A DNA stretch of 6,946 nucleotides from Demequinaceae bacterium UBA4004. GTDB lineage: Bacteria > Actinomycetota > Actinomycetes > Actinomycetales > Demequinaceae. The stretch spans positions 6,333-13,278 of the forward strand of contig DGBM01000224.1 of assembly GCA_002384765.1 (NCBI GenBank), in the 5' to 3' direction. Each line of letters opens with the position of its first letter. Position 1 is the stretch's first letter. A model generated the notes under the pieces. The model searched no databases. It saw nothing but the letters and a program-made list of their open reading frames with translations, and was not told the origin of the DNA. Shown here piece after piece: positions 1 to 6,929 of this stretch. The position numbers and the translations under genes are program-made.

Positions 1-881
<881 letters not shown>

Positions 882-883
882 TG

Positions 884-913
884 GTCCGAGCGTGAGCCTT
901 CATACCCTCGGAC
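884..913 (+). terminator. Weak stem-loop just after leuA
   Basis: The 7-base arms GTCCGAG (884-890) and CTCGGAC (907-913) are exact inverted complements separated by 16 bases, starting two bases after the leuA stop codon. There is no T-run after the stem. The position fits a GC-type actinobacterial terminator or an mRNA 3'-end stabiliser, but the stem is short and the loop long, so the call is tentative. Nothing else recognisable was seen in the 107 bases between leuA and recO. Confidence 0.3.
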
Positions 914-988
914 GGGGATGACGGCGCCGTGGTGCGCGCGTACGGCGCGGGCATGAGTGAATGTGGTCTCGGCGAGAGACAATGAGCC

Positions 989-1735
989 GTGCCCCTGTAC
1001 CGAGACGACGCCATCGTGCTGCGCACCCACAAGTTGGGTGAGGCGGACCGCATCGTGACGATGCTGACGCGTTCCCACGGCAAGGTGAGGGCGGTCGCCA
1101 AGGGAGTGCGGCGGACCACCAGCCGGATCGGGTCGCGCATGGAGCCGTTTATGCTCGCGGACGTTCAACTCTACGAGGGCCGCAACCTGGACATCGTGAG
1201 CCAGGTCGAGACCAAGGAGCCCTACGCGCGGCGCATTTGCGAGGACTACCGACTCTTCACGGCCGCGACCGCCATGGTGGAGACGGTCGATGCCTTGGTG
1301 GACCAGGAGAAGGAGCCAGCCCTCGACCATTTCAAGCTTCTGCACGGCGGGCTCGGCGCGCTCAGCCGGCGTGAGCACGACGCAGGGCTGGTGCTCGACT
1401 CCTTCCTGTTGCGCTCCCTCGCGCTCGCGGGATACGCGCCCAGCTTTGGTGAGTGCGCGACGTGCGGCGCCCCCGGCCCGCATCGTGCGTTTGCGGTCGC
1501 TGGGGGAGGGGCGACGTGTGAGTCGTGCCGTCAGCCCGGTTCCGCTGCGCCTGCACCGGAGGTCTTCTCGCTACTGTCCGCCCTGATTGGAGGGCGATGG
1601 GGCGAGGCGGATTCCTCGGACGCTCGCCATCGCCGCGAGGCGGCTGGCCTGGTGGCCGCATATGCGCAGTTCCACATGGAGCGGCGCGTGCGCTCACTCG
1701 TTCACGTCGATCGCGGCGATGCGGTGGCGCGCTAG
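989..1735 (+). CDS. recO: DNA repair protein RecO
   Basis: RecO is the cytoplasmic recombination mediator that works with RecR to load RecA onto SSB-coated single-stranded DNA and anneals complementary strands (RecFOR pathway). The 248-residue product is a normal length for the family. Residues 1-80 form the N-terminal OB fold, opening with the typical Y-R-D-D-A-I-V-L-R pattern and continuing with L-G-E-A-D-R-I-V. The rest is the helical domain, with a four-cysteine zinc site C156-x2-C159...C177-x2-C180, as in many actinobacterial RecO proteins. GTG at 989 is chosen because an in-frame TGA at 983-985 blocks any earlier start and the conserved N-terminus begins at once. The upstream GGCGAGAG (971-978) is only a fair ribosome binding site. 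The leuA-recO neighbourhood is common in Actinobacteria. The 3' end is intact (TAG 1733-1735). Confidence 0.95.
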   Translation: MPLYRDDAIVLRTHKLGEADRIVTMLTRSHGKVRAVAKGVRRTTSRIGSRMEPFMLADVQLYEGRNLDIVSQVETKEPYARRICEDYRLFTAATAMVETVDALVDQEKEPALDHFKLLHGGLGALSRREHDAGLVLDSFLLRSLALAGYAPSFGECATCGAPGPHRAFAVAGGGATCESCRQPGSAAPAPEVFSLLSALIGGRWGEADSSDARHRREAAGLVAAYAQFHMERRVRSLVHVDRGDAVAR

Positions 1736-1764
1736 GAGCATCGGTGCCGCCCGCGTTCGCAAGA

Positions 1765-1797
1765 GTTCTCCGGAATTTAACCTGTTCGTGACCGTTT
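1765..1797 (+). promoter_or_regulatory. Candidate PHO box (three 11-base phased repeats)
   Basis: Three consecutive 11-base units start at 1765 (GTTCTCCGGAA), 1776 (TTTAACCTGTT) and 1787 (CGTGACCGTTT). Their first seven bases match the Streptomyces PhoP repeat core GTTCACC at 6, 5 and 4 of 7 positions, so the match decays downstream. TTCGT also recurs 11 bases apart (1785 and 1796). The last unit ends 17 bases before the -10 hexamer at 1815, where a -35 would lie, and no good -35 is seen there. That is how a PhoP/PhoB-type activator site is usually placed. It heads a phosphate/phosphonate-type uptake operon, which supports the reading. The degenerate match keeps confidence moderate. Confidence 0.42.
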
Positions 1798-1827
1798 CGT
1801 CCATAAAGCCGCCTTAGTCTGGACGCA
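1792..1827 (+). promoter_or_regulatory. Predicted promoter of the HAD-phn-rpiR operon
   Basis: TAGTCT at 1815-1820 fits the actinobacterial -10 pattern TANNNT, and transcription would start near 1827, about 26 bases before the first start codon. The -35 window (1792-1797, CCGTTT) is poor, in line with a promoter that depends on an activator bound to the upstream 11-base repeats. This is the only intergenic region before the six-gene operon large enough for a full promoter. Confidence 0.4.
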
Positions 1828-1838
1828 TTGTCCACGAC
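1817..1838 (+). promoter_or_regulatory. Inverted repeat at predicted transcription start, candidate operator
   Basis: TGGAC (1820-1824) and GTCCA (1830-1834) are exact inverted complements around a 5-base spacer. The symmetry extends by GTC (1817-1819) and GAC (1836-1838) if C1835 is bulged out. The centre, 1827, coincides with the predicted transcription start, a classic position for repressor binding. The operon-encoded RpiR-family protein is the obvious candidate ligand, but this is inference from position only, and short palindromes can arise by chance. Confidence 0.27.
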
Positions 1839-1845
1839 GGGGAGG
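1839..1845 (+). promoter_or_regulatory. Strong ribosome binding site of the HAD gene
   Basis: GGGGAGG lies 7 bases before ATG 1853. It is among the best Shine-Dalgarno matches in the window, fixes the start of the operon's first gene, and shows that this mRNA has a leader. Confidence 0.8.
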
Positions 1846-1852
1846 CAGTCGC

Positions 1853-2563
1853 ATGATCCGCACGGTGATTTTCGACTTTGACGGCACGCTGGCGTTGGGG
1901 CGGGGTCCCATCGACGCCTACGTACGCGAAGTCGTCGCCATCGTGGGCGACTCCACGTTGGCGACAGCCGTGGGCCAGAGCCTCGCCGCTTTTGAGGCGG
2001 GCCGCTCTGACGCGATCGACGCGTACGACGCCGTGCGTCAGGCGGCGGCGGCACGGGGGATTGCCGCGGAGGTGCTGGAGCGCGGCTACCTGCGCAGCCG
2101 GAAGTCGCTCGGCACACCTCGGGCGCTGGTCGAGGCCCCCGACGGTCTTGTGGCTTTGCTTGAGCGGCTGAGCGGTGCTGCGGATCTGGTGCTCGCCACG
2201 AACGCCCCGCACACCCGACTCGCCGAGGCACTCGAGTCGCTCGGGGTCGGCATCCATCTCGCCGCGATCCACGCGTCAGTCGGCAAGCCGGACGGGATGA
2301 GGGCGCTGGTGGCAGACGCGCTCACACGTGGTCCTGTGCTCAGCGTCGGCGACATCTATGACAACGACCTTGAGCCCGCCGCCGCCCTCGGAGCCGACAC
2401 CGCTCTCGTGGGACCGGCCTGGATGTCGTTCGCCGCGCACACAACGATGGCGGCCGCGACCCTCCCCGAGCTGTATCCCCTCATCGAAGCGTGGGCGGGC
2501 ATCACGACGCCCGCTCCTCCTGTGCCGCCCGGCACCGGCTCCACCCACGAAAGGCACCACTAG
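1853..2563 (+). CDS. HAD-superfamily phosphohydrolase, first gene of the phn-type operon
   Basis: This is a 236-residue cytoplasmic haloacid dehalogenase-fold enzyme, expected to hydrolyse a phosphomonoester or related bond with Mg2+. All four HAD motifs are present: D8-F-D10-G-T-L (nucleophile and acid/base), T116 in V-L-A-T-N-A, K145 in V-G-K-P-D-G-M, and G166-D167...D172 in V-G-D-I-Y-D-N-D. Residues of about 15-90 form a helical C1-type cap, as in phosphoglycolate phosphatases and beta-phosphoglucomutase-like enzymes. The substrate cannot be read from the sequence; I see no specific signature of phosphonoacetaldehyde hydrolase (PhnX). The last 20 or so residues are a Pro/Thr/His-rich tail with no fold. 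One base separates its stop from the phnD start, so co-expression and coupling with the importer are very likely. The natural inference is that it dephosphorylates what the importer brings in. Confidence 0.9.
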   Translation: MIRTVIFDFDGTLALGRGPIDAYVREVVAIVGDSTLATAVGQSLAAFEAGRSDAIDAYDAVRQAAAARGIAAEVLERGYLRSRKSLGTPRALVEAPDGLVALLERLSGAADLVLATNAPHTRLAEALESLGVGIHLAAIHASVGKPDGMRALVADALTRGPVLSVGDIYDNDLEPAAALGADTALVGPAWMSFAAHTTMAAATLPELYPLIEAWAGITTPAPPVPPGTGSTHERHH

Positions 2564-2564
2564 C

Positions 2565-3587
2565 ATGCGCAAGACTATGATCACCACCGGTGTGGTCGCC
2601 GCCGCCCTCCTCACCCTGGCGGGCTGCAGTTCCAACGGCGATGACACGCCCACTACAAGCGCGGACAGCACCGCCGCGTCTGGCTCCGACTGGCCGTCGG
2701 AGATCACCCTCGCCCTCATTCCGAACGAACAGGTCAATGACCTGGTCACCTCTGCCGCACCCCTGACTGACTATCTGTCGTCCGAGTTGGGCATGACCGT
2801 CAACGGCGTCGTCACCAAGGACTATCAGGCGGCCGTCGAGGCCATTGGTTCCGGCCAAGCCCAGATCGCGATCGCGGACGCGGGCTCCCTGGCCGCCGCC
2901 GAGGACCTCTACGGGGCCCACGCGGTGCTCCAGGACGTCCGCTACGGAGCGTCGCAGTACGCTTCGGAGTTCTTCACCAACATCGACAACGCGGACAAGT
3001 ACTGCGCCGACACTCCCGTCGAGGCAACCTATGCCGCAACCGGACAGACGTTCCTGTACTGCAACAGCGTCGCGGACAGCGCCGCCAACACCGGCGTCGG
3101 TCCCGTTGCGGTCGACGCGCTGGCCAACATCGAGTCAGGCACCCGGGTCGCCTTTGGCAACACCACGTCGCCCGCCGGATACCAACTTCCCGTGCTTGCG
3201 CTCGAGAAACTGGGCATCAGCATCGATGACCTCGAGCAGGTTCCCGTGACCGGCAACGACAACCTCATCATGGCCGTCTACAACGGTGATGCCGAAGTCG
3301 GCTTCGCGTACTGGGACGCCCGTAGCTCGATCGATGAATCCGAGGTTCCGGACCTGGGCCAGAAGGTGGTCGTCTTCGGCCTGTCCGACATGTACCCCAA
3401 CGGCGGAGTCGTCCTCTCGGACGACTTGCCCGAGGACCTGCGGGTCAAGATCACCGACCTCATGGACAACTTCTCCGACGTCGACCCTGAGACTCTGGAG
3501 AACATCTTTAGCCAGACCGACTGGGTGCCAGCCGACCCGGCCGCCATCGACCTGGCACGACAGGTGAACGCTCGCTTCAGCCAGTAG
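2565..3587 (+). CDS. phnD: PhnD-like phosphate/phosphite/phosphonate ABC transporter substrate-binding lipoprotein
   Basis: A 340-residue extracytoplasmic solute-binding protein that would capture a phosphorus compound and hand it to the permeases encoded downstream. ATG 2565 gives a complete lipoprotein signal: R2-K3, a hydrophobic stretch (10-19) and the lipobox L18-A19-G20-C21, so it should be anchored by Cys21 after signal peptidase II cleavage. A Ser/Thr/Asp-rich linker (22-42) follows, then the PhnD-type periplasmic fold from T48-L-A-L-I-P. GAAAGG at 2549-2554 is the ribosome binding site. Oddities: an extra segment at about 137-178 carries a cysteine pair (C147, C166) that could form a disulfide, and the usual D-x-x-S-T-S-G ligand loop is replaced by N199-T-T-S-P-A-G-Y206. 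F247-A-Y-W-D251 is the second likely ligand-contact region. The family call is firm; the ligand (phosphonate, phosphite, phosphate or organophosphate) is open. Confidence 0.9.
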   Translation: MRKTMITTGVVAAALLTLAGCSSNGDDTPTTSADSTAASGSDWPSEITLALIPNEQVNDLVTSAAPLTDYLSSELGMTVNGVVTKDYQAAVEAIGSGQAQIAIADAGSLAAAEDLYGAHAVLQDVRYGASQYASEFFTNIDNADKYCADTPVEATYAATGQTFLYCNSVADSAANTGVGPVAVDALANIESGTRVAFGNTTSPAGYQLPVLALEKLGISIDDLEQVPVTGNDNLIMAVYNGDAEVGFAYWDARSSIDESEVPDLGQKVVVFGLSDMYPNGGVVLSDDLPEDLRVKITDLMDNFSDVDPETLENIFSQTDWVPADPAAIDLARQVNARFSQ

Positions 3588-3598
3588 GACGGTTCTTC

Positions 3599-4426
3599 AT
3601 GCCAGACCGCACACAGCGCACGGAGGCCGGGGCTCACACGACCCCGGCCTCCGTGTCGTGGCCCATTGACCTCTCGCACGTGACGGTGCGCTATCCGAAC
3701 GGGGTCACTGCACTCACAGACGTCTCGCTCCACATCGCGTCAGGCGAGATGGTGGCCGTCGTGGGGCTGTCGGGCTCGGGAAAGTCAACACTGATCCGCA
3801 CCATCAACGGATTAGTGCCCGTGACGTCCGGCGCCGTCAGGGTGGGACCGCACACCGTGAGCGCGCTGTCCGGGAGGCCGCTGCGAGCCCTGCGTGGTCA
3901 CATCGGGATGATCTTCCAGGGATTCAACCTCGCCGACCGCGCGAGCGTCTATCACAATGTCCTGGTAGGTCGCTTTGCCCACTCGCCCACGTGGCGGACC
4001 GTGCTGGGCATCGCGGGTGCGAATGACCGTGACATTGCGATGCGGTCCCTCGAGTCGGTGGGGATGCTCGACAAGGTCTGGGGCAGGGCTGGGGCCCTGT
4101 CTGGTGGCCAGAAGCAACGCGTGGCGATCGCCAGGGCACTCAGTCAAGAACCTGCCGTGATGCTCGCCGATGAGCCGGTGGCCAGCCTCGACCCGCCGAC
4201 TGCGCACACCGTGATGTCGGACCTGCTGCACATCAACCGGGAGCGGAATCTGACGGTACTGGTCAACCTTCATCTCGTGGACCTTGCGCGTCAATACACC
4301 ACCAGAGTGATCGGCTTGCGTGGGGGAAAGGTTGTCTACGATGGCCCCGCAGCGCACGCCACCGACGCCGACTTTGAGGCGATCTACGGACGCCCCATTC
4401 AGTCGAGAGACCGGCTAGATCGCTGA
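3599..4426 (+). CDS. phnC: Phosphonate-type ABC transporter ATP-binding protein PhnC
   Basis: The ATPase that drives the importer from the cytoplasmic face. All nucleotide-binding motifs are intact: Walker A G56-L-S-G-S-G-K62-S-T, Q-loop Q107 in M-I-F-Q-G-F-N-L, signature L167-S-G-G-Q171, Walker B V187-M-L-A-D191-E192, D-loop S196-L-D, H-loop H225. N120-V-L-V-G-R and the [11 protein letters not shown] stretch are typical of PhnC. With ATG 3599 the product has 275 residues. About 20 residues before the conserved [10 protein letters not shown] look non-conserved and are encoded by a strong hairpin, so the true start may be GTG 3653 (257 residues) or GTG 3680. AGGACGG (3586-3592) supports ATG 3599; no comparable site serves the later starts. 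The stop overlaps the next start by one base (TGATG). Confidence 0.94.
   Translation: MPDRTQRTEAGAHTTPASVSWPIDLSHVTVRYPNGVTALTDVSLHIASGEMVAVVGLSGSGKSTLIRTINGLVPVTSGAVRVGPHTVSALSGRPLRALRGHIGMIFQGFNLADRASVYHNVLVGRFAHSPTWRTVLGIAGANDRDIAMRSLESVGMLDKVWGRAGALSGGQKQRVAIARALSQEPAVMLADEPVASLDPPTAHTVMSDLLHINRERNLTVLVNLHLVDLARQYTTRVIGLRGGKVVYDGPAAHATDADFEAIYGRPIQSRDRLDR
3619..3655 (+). terminator. Perfect 14-bp hairpin at the phnD/phnC junction (attenuator or mRNA stabiliser)
   Basis: The arms CACGGAGGCCGGGG (3619-3632) and CCCCGGCCTCCGTG (3642-3655) pair perfectly around a 9-base loop, beginning 31 bases after the phnD stop. The very G/C-rich stem has no following T-run, which matches the non-canonical terminator-like hairpins of actinomycetes. 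It lies inside the phnC frame if translation starts at 3599. By analogy with other ABC importer operons, such a hairpin after the binding-protein gene either ends most transcripts there or protects the upstream mRNA from 3' exonucleases, giving more PhnD than PhnC/PhnE. The structure is directly visible; the function is inferred. Confidence 0.65.
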
Positions 4427-5229
4427 TGGCAGCGACTGAGCTTGCGGTGCCACCGCGGCCGCGGGTGTGGCCGCGCATCGCCGTAGTCACGGGCGCACTA
4501 GTTGTCATCACCGTGCTGACGACGCTGCCGACCCTGGGCGGCGTCGAGGTGGACCTTGACGCCATCGCCCGCAATTGGGGCAATGGGGCGGAGCGCATCG
4601 GCAAGCTCTTTCGGCCCGACCTGTCGATCCTTCCGCGCACGTGGGAGCCGCTCATCGAGACCATTGAGATGGCGCTCGTGGGTACTGCCATCGCGGCGGT
4701 GCTCGCGGTGCCCCTGTCCCTGTGGGCCGCCCGCCCTTCGAATCCCCGCGCGGCGACCCGTCGTGGAGTGCGCTTGGTTCTCAATGTGGTGCGCGCGGTA
4801 CCGGATCTTGTGTACGCGACGATCCTGGTGGCGATGATCGGCGTCGGCACCCTTCCTGGCATCATCACGCTGATCCTGTTCGACCTGGGAATCGTGGTCA
4901 AGCTGGTGTCTGAGGCGGTGGACTCGGCCGATGCCTCGTATATGGAGGCTGGCCGCGCGGCAGGCGGAACGCAGACGCAAATCAACCGGCTGACGACACT
5001 TCCGCAGATGTGGCCAATGTTTGCAAGCCAAGTGCTGTACTCGCTCGAGCTGAACGTCCGTGTCTCGGCGATTCTTGGCATCGTGGGTGCCGGCGGACTC
5101 GGTCGCCTCATCGACGAGGTGCGCGGCTTCTACCGTTACGACTCGCTGGCGACGATCATCGCAGAGATCCTCGTGGTGGTCATCCTCATCGAGCTACTGT
5201 CCAACTTCTTGCGCAAGAGGCTGCGATGA
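4426..5229 (+). CDS. phnE: Phosphonate-type ABC transporter permease PhnE, first subunit
   Basis: A 267-residue inner-membrane subunit of the BPD_transp_1 family, forming half of the translocation channel. Hydrophobic segments are visible at about residues 17-36, 79-101, 118-137, 140-161, 207-227 and 242-260. The cytoplasmic coupling loop is well conserved: E174-A-G-R-A-A-G-G...L192-P193, the EAA-type contact with PhnC. It is followed by the family pattern N210-V-R-V-S-A-I-L-G-I-V-G-A-G-G-L-G. The start overlaps the phnC stop by one base (TGATG) and lacks a clear ribosome binding site, so it is probably translated by coupling. Length and topology are normal for PhnE. A second, different permease follows, so the channel is likely a heterodimer. 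Confidence 0.93.
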   Translation: MAATELAVPPRPRVWPRIAVVTGALVVITVLTTLPTLGGVEVDLDAIARNWGNGAERIGKLFRPDLSILPRTWEPLIETIEMALVGTAIAAVLAVPLSLWAARPSNPRAATRRGVRLVLNVVRAVPDLVYATILVAMIGVGTLPGIITLILFDLGIVVKLVSEAVDSADASYMEAGRAAGGTQTQINRLTTLPQMWPMFASQVLYSLELNVRVSAILGIVGAGGLGRLIDEVRGFYRYDSLATIIAEILVVVILIELLSNFLRKRLR

Positions 5230-6068
5230 ACGCCGCAGCGCTCCACGAGCCCGACGTCGGCCAAGTGCCAGCCAAGCCCAGGGGCATCGTCGTCCGCCTC
5301 GCGTGGACCGGCGTCGGCGTCCTCCTGCTCGCCGCCTTCTGGGATCTCGGCATCGAATGGGGCAGGCTCGTCGACCTACCAGCTGACCTGCTTCACTACG
5401 GCAGGCTCATGTTCGCCGATCCTGACTGGGCCAAACTTCCAGAGGCGCTGTTCCAGACCTGGCGGTCGGTGGCCATGGCGTGGGTGGGCGCCGTGCTCGG
5501 TGTGGTGCTGTCGACCGCGCTGGGCATCCCCGCCGCCTCCGGCGTGGGACCGTGGTGGCTGCGGCTCACGCTGCGAGGGCTCTTCGCCGTGATCCGTGCC
5601 GTACCAGAGGTGATCATCGCCATCATCATCCTGACGGTCACGGGGCTCACGCCATTCACGGGGGCACTCGCGTTAGCCATCGGCGGCATTGGCACCCATG
5701 GCAAGTGGACCTACGAGACGATCGAGTCAGTTCCACACGGCGCCGCCGAGGCCGTGAGGGCGAGCGGCGGGAACGTGCTCGAGGTGGCACGCTGGGGCCT
5801 ATGGACCGCGGCGGCGCCGGAACTCATGTCGCTCGCGTTGTACCGCTTCGAGATCAATGTGCGCACCTCGGCCATCTTGGGACTGATCGGCGTCGGCGGT
5901 ATCGGCGACATGCTCACGGGCTACACCCAATATCGCGAGTGGGATACCGTGGGCGTGCTCATCATTGTCGTGATCGTCATCACCATGAGCATCGACGCGG
6001 TGTCCGGCAGAATCCGGCGCAGGATCATGGAAGGGGCGACAGTTCGTGACCTGGACAGGAGCCCCTGA
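5226..6068 (+). CDS. phnE: Phosphonate-type ABC transporter permease PhnE, second subunit
   Basis: A 280-residue membrane protein of the same permease family as its upstream neighbour but clearly diverged from it. Hydrophobic segments appear at about 20-40, 82-104, 117-139, 143-156, 207-226 and 241-257. The signature N211-V-R-T-S-A-I-L-G-L-I-G-V-G-G-I-G parallels the first permease. The coupling loop reads E175-A-V-R-A-S-G-G, but the Leu-Pro pair expected further on is changed (A196-A-P198), so contact with PhnC may be asymmetric. ATG 5226 overlaps the phnE stop in ATGA, with AAGAGG (5215-5220) five bases upstream. The longer frame open from 5010 is rejected because it would overlap the first permease deeply. 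The C-terminus overlaps the regulator gene by 23 bases. Confidence 0.92.
   Translation: MNAAALHEPDVGQVPAKPRGIVVRLAWTGVGVLLLAAFWDLGIEWGRLVDLPADLLHYGRLMFADPDWAKLPEALFQTWRSVAMAWVGAVLGVVLSTALGIPAASGVGPWWLRLTLRGLFAVIRAVPEVIIAIIILTVTGLTPFTGALALAIGGIGTHGKWTYETIESVPHGAAEAVRASGGNVLEVARWGLWTAAAPELMSLALYRFEINVRTSAILGLIGVGGIGDMLTGYTQYREWDTVGVLIIVVIVITMSIDAVSGRIRRRIMEGATVRDLDRSP
6029..6036 (+). promoter_or_regulatory. Ribosome binding site that decides the regulator start
   Basis: GGAAGGGG inside the 3' end of the second permease gene lies 9 bases before GTG 6046. It supports GTG as the start even though this makes a 23-base gene overlap. Confidence 0.7.
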
Positions 6069-6903
6069 CGCACCGCCAACGGCCAGGATTGCGGCGCTTG
6101 CGCCTTCCCTGCAGCCCAGCGAGCGCCGGGTCGCCGAGGCGATCGTAGCCGACGTGCCCCGTGCCGTCGACATGACCGCCCAAGAGTTGGCCGATGTCGC
6201 AAATGTGGGCAGAGCCTCCGTGGTGCGCATGGCCCAGTCGCTTGGATACGACGGGTACCCGCAATTGCGCGTGGCTCTCGCCCGGCAGCGTGCGTACGAC
6301 ACCGAACCTGTCATCAGCGCTGACGGCAACCTCGGCATCGTGCGGGCCGCGATGGACCGCTTTGCCCGTGCGCTACCCCACACGGCCGCCGTACTGACTG
6401 CCGAGGTCGTGGATGCTTGCGTCGACGCACTCGACAACGCCTCGCGCGTGGTCATCTCGGCCAATGGGCTGTCGGCGCCACTGGGCTACGACGTGGCGAT
6501 ACGGCTCACCACGGCGGGCCGCCCCACCGAGTATCTGCCGGACACGCTGGCACAGCGCATCGCGGCCCGACAACTTGACAAGAGCTGCGTCCTCCTGGCC
6601 ATCTCGGGTTCCGGGGCCAATCGTGCGACGCTCGACGCTGTCGACGCCGCGCAAGAGGCCGGCGCGACGGTCGTGGCGGTGACGGCGTTCTCGCGGTCTG
6701 CGCTCGTGTCGCGGGCGACGATTACGGTGGTCGTCCCCCCGGTGACCGAGTCGTTCCAAGACGAACTCGTGCAGACGTCGCGTGCAGGCCTGACCCTGGT
6801 GTTGGAGGCCCTCGTCGAGGCGCTTGTCGCGCAGCGCGGGCCGCGTGCCAGGGACGCCCGGGCCGCAGCATTGTCCGTGGTGTCGGATAGCCTCGGGGAG
6901 TAG
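6046..6903 (+). CDS. MurR/RpiR-family transcriptional regulator (HTH + SIS domains)
   Basis: A 285-residue regulator of the RpiR family. Residues of about 12-88 form the N-terminal helix-turn-helix domain with the typical L-Q-P-S-E-R-R-V-A-E-A-I opening and a recognition region M43-T-A-Q-E-L-A-D-V-A-N-V-G-R-A-S-V-V-R-M-A-Q-S-L-G-Y-D-G-Y. Residues of about 120-262 are a SIS domain, with V135-V-I-S-A-N-G-L-S-A near the first ligand loop and L184-A-I-S-G-S-G-A-N-R near the second; SIS domains in this family usually bind phosphosugars or similar phosphorylated metabolites. It starts at GTG with a good ribosome binding site and overlaps the upstream permease gene, so it belongs to the importer operon and probably controls it, by repression or activation. 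The effector is unknown; a product or substrate of the importer/HAD pathway is the simplest guess. Confidence 0.9.
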   Translation: MTWTGAPDAPPTARIAALAPSLQPSERRVAEAIVADVPRAVDMTAQELADVANVGRASVVRMAQSLGYDGYPQLRVALARQRAYDTEPVISADGNLGIVRAAMDRFARALPHTAAVLTAEVVDACVDALDNASRVVISANGLSAPLGYDVAIRLTTAGRPTEYLPDTLAQRIAARQLDKSCVLLAISGSGANRATLDAVDAAQEAGATVVAVTAFSRSALVSRATITVVVPPVTESFQDELVQTSRAGLTLVLEALVEALVAQRGPRARDARAAALSVVSDSLGE

Positions 6904-6904
6904 C

Positions 6905-6929
6905 GCTTGCAAGCCGGTATCCTCAAGCC
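6905..6929 (+). promoter_or_regulatory. Putative leaderless promoter with a palindrome and a direct repeat
   Basis: TATCCT at 6918-6923 fits TANNNT and ends six bases before a GTG at 6930, the spacing expected when transcription begins at the start codon. A perfect 10-base palindrome GCTTGCAAGC (6905-6914) lies just upstream, and CAAGCC occurs at 6910-6915 and 6924-6929 on either side of the hexamer. No -35 is recognisable. The signal is short and could be chance. Confidence 0.33.

Noticed and set aside
978..991. GACAAT before the recO GTG as a leaderless promoter
   Set aside because: It lacks the leading T of TANNNT and sits one base closer than usual; too weak to call, though recO also lacks a strong Shine-Dalgarno site.
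1362..2231. Long open frame on the - strand across recO and the HAD gene (289 codons)
   Set aside because: It is antisense to two genes with clear family motifs, and its translation is Arg/Pro-rich with no recognisable domain, typical of a high-GC shadow frame.
1853..2563. HAD gene as phosphonoacetaldehyde hydrolase (phnX)
   Set aside because: The HAD motifs are generic, no PhnX-specific cap lysine pattern could be placed with confidence, and no phnW aminotransferase is nearby.
2328..2564. Longer N-terminus for phnD starting inside the HAD gene
   Set aside because: It would overlap the HAD gene by more than 230 bases and bury the lipoprotein signal peptide; ATG 2565 gives a perfect signal and lipobox.
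4263..5111. Long open frame on the - strand across phnC and the first permease (282 codons)
   Set aside because: It lies opposite well-conserved transporter genes; the Ser/Arg/Thr-rich translation matches no family and there is no ribosome binding site or promoter.
5010..5225. Earlier start for the second permease within the first
   Set aside because: The added stretch is the out-of-frame shadow of the first permease; ATG 5226 has a ribosome binding site and the usual ATGA overlap.
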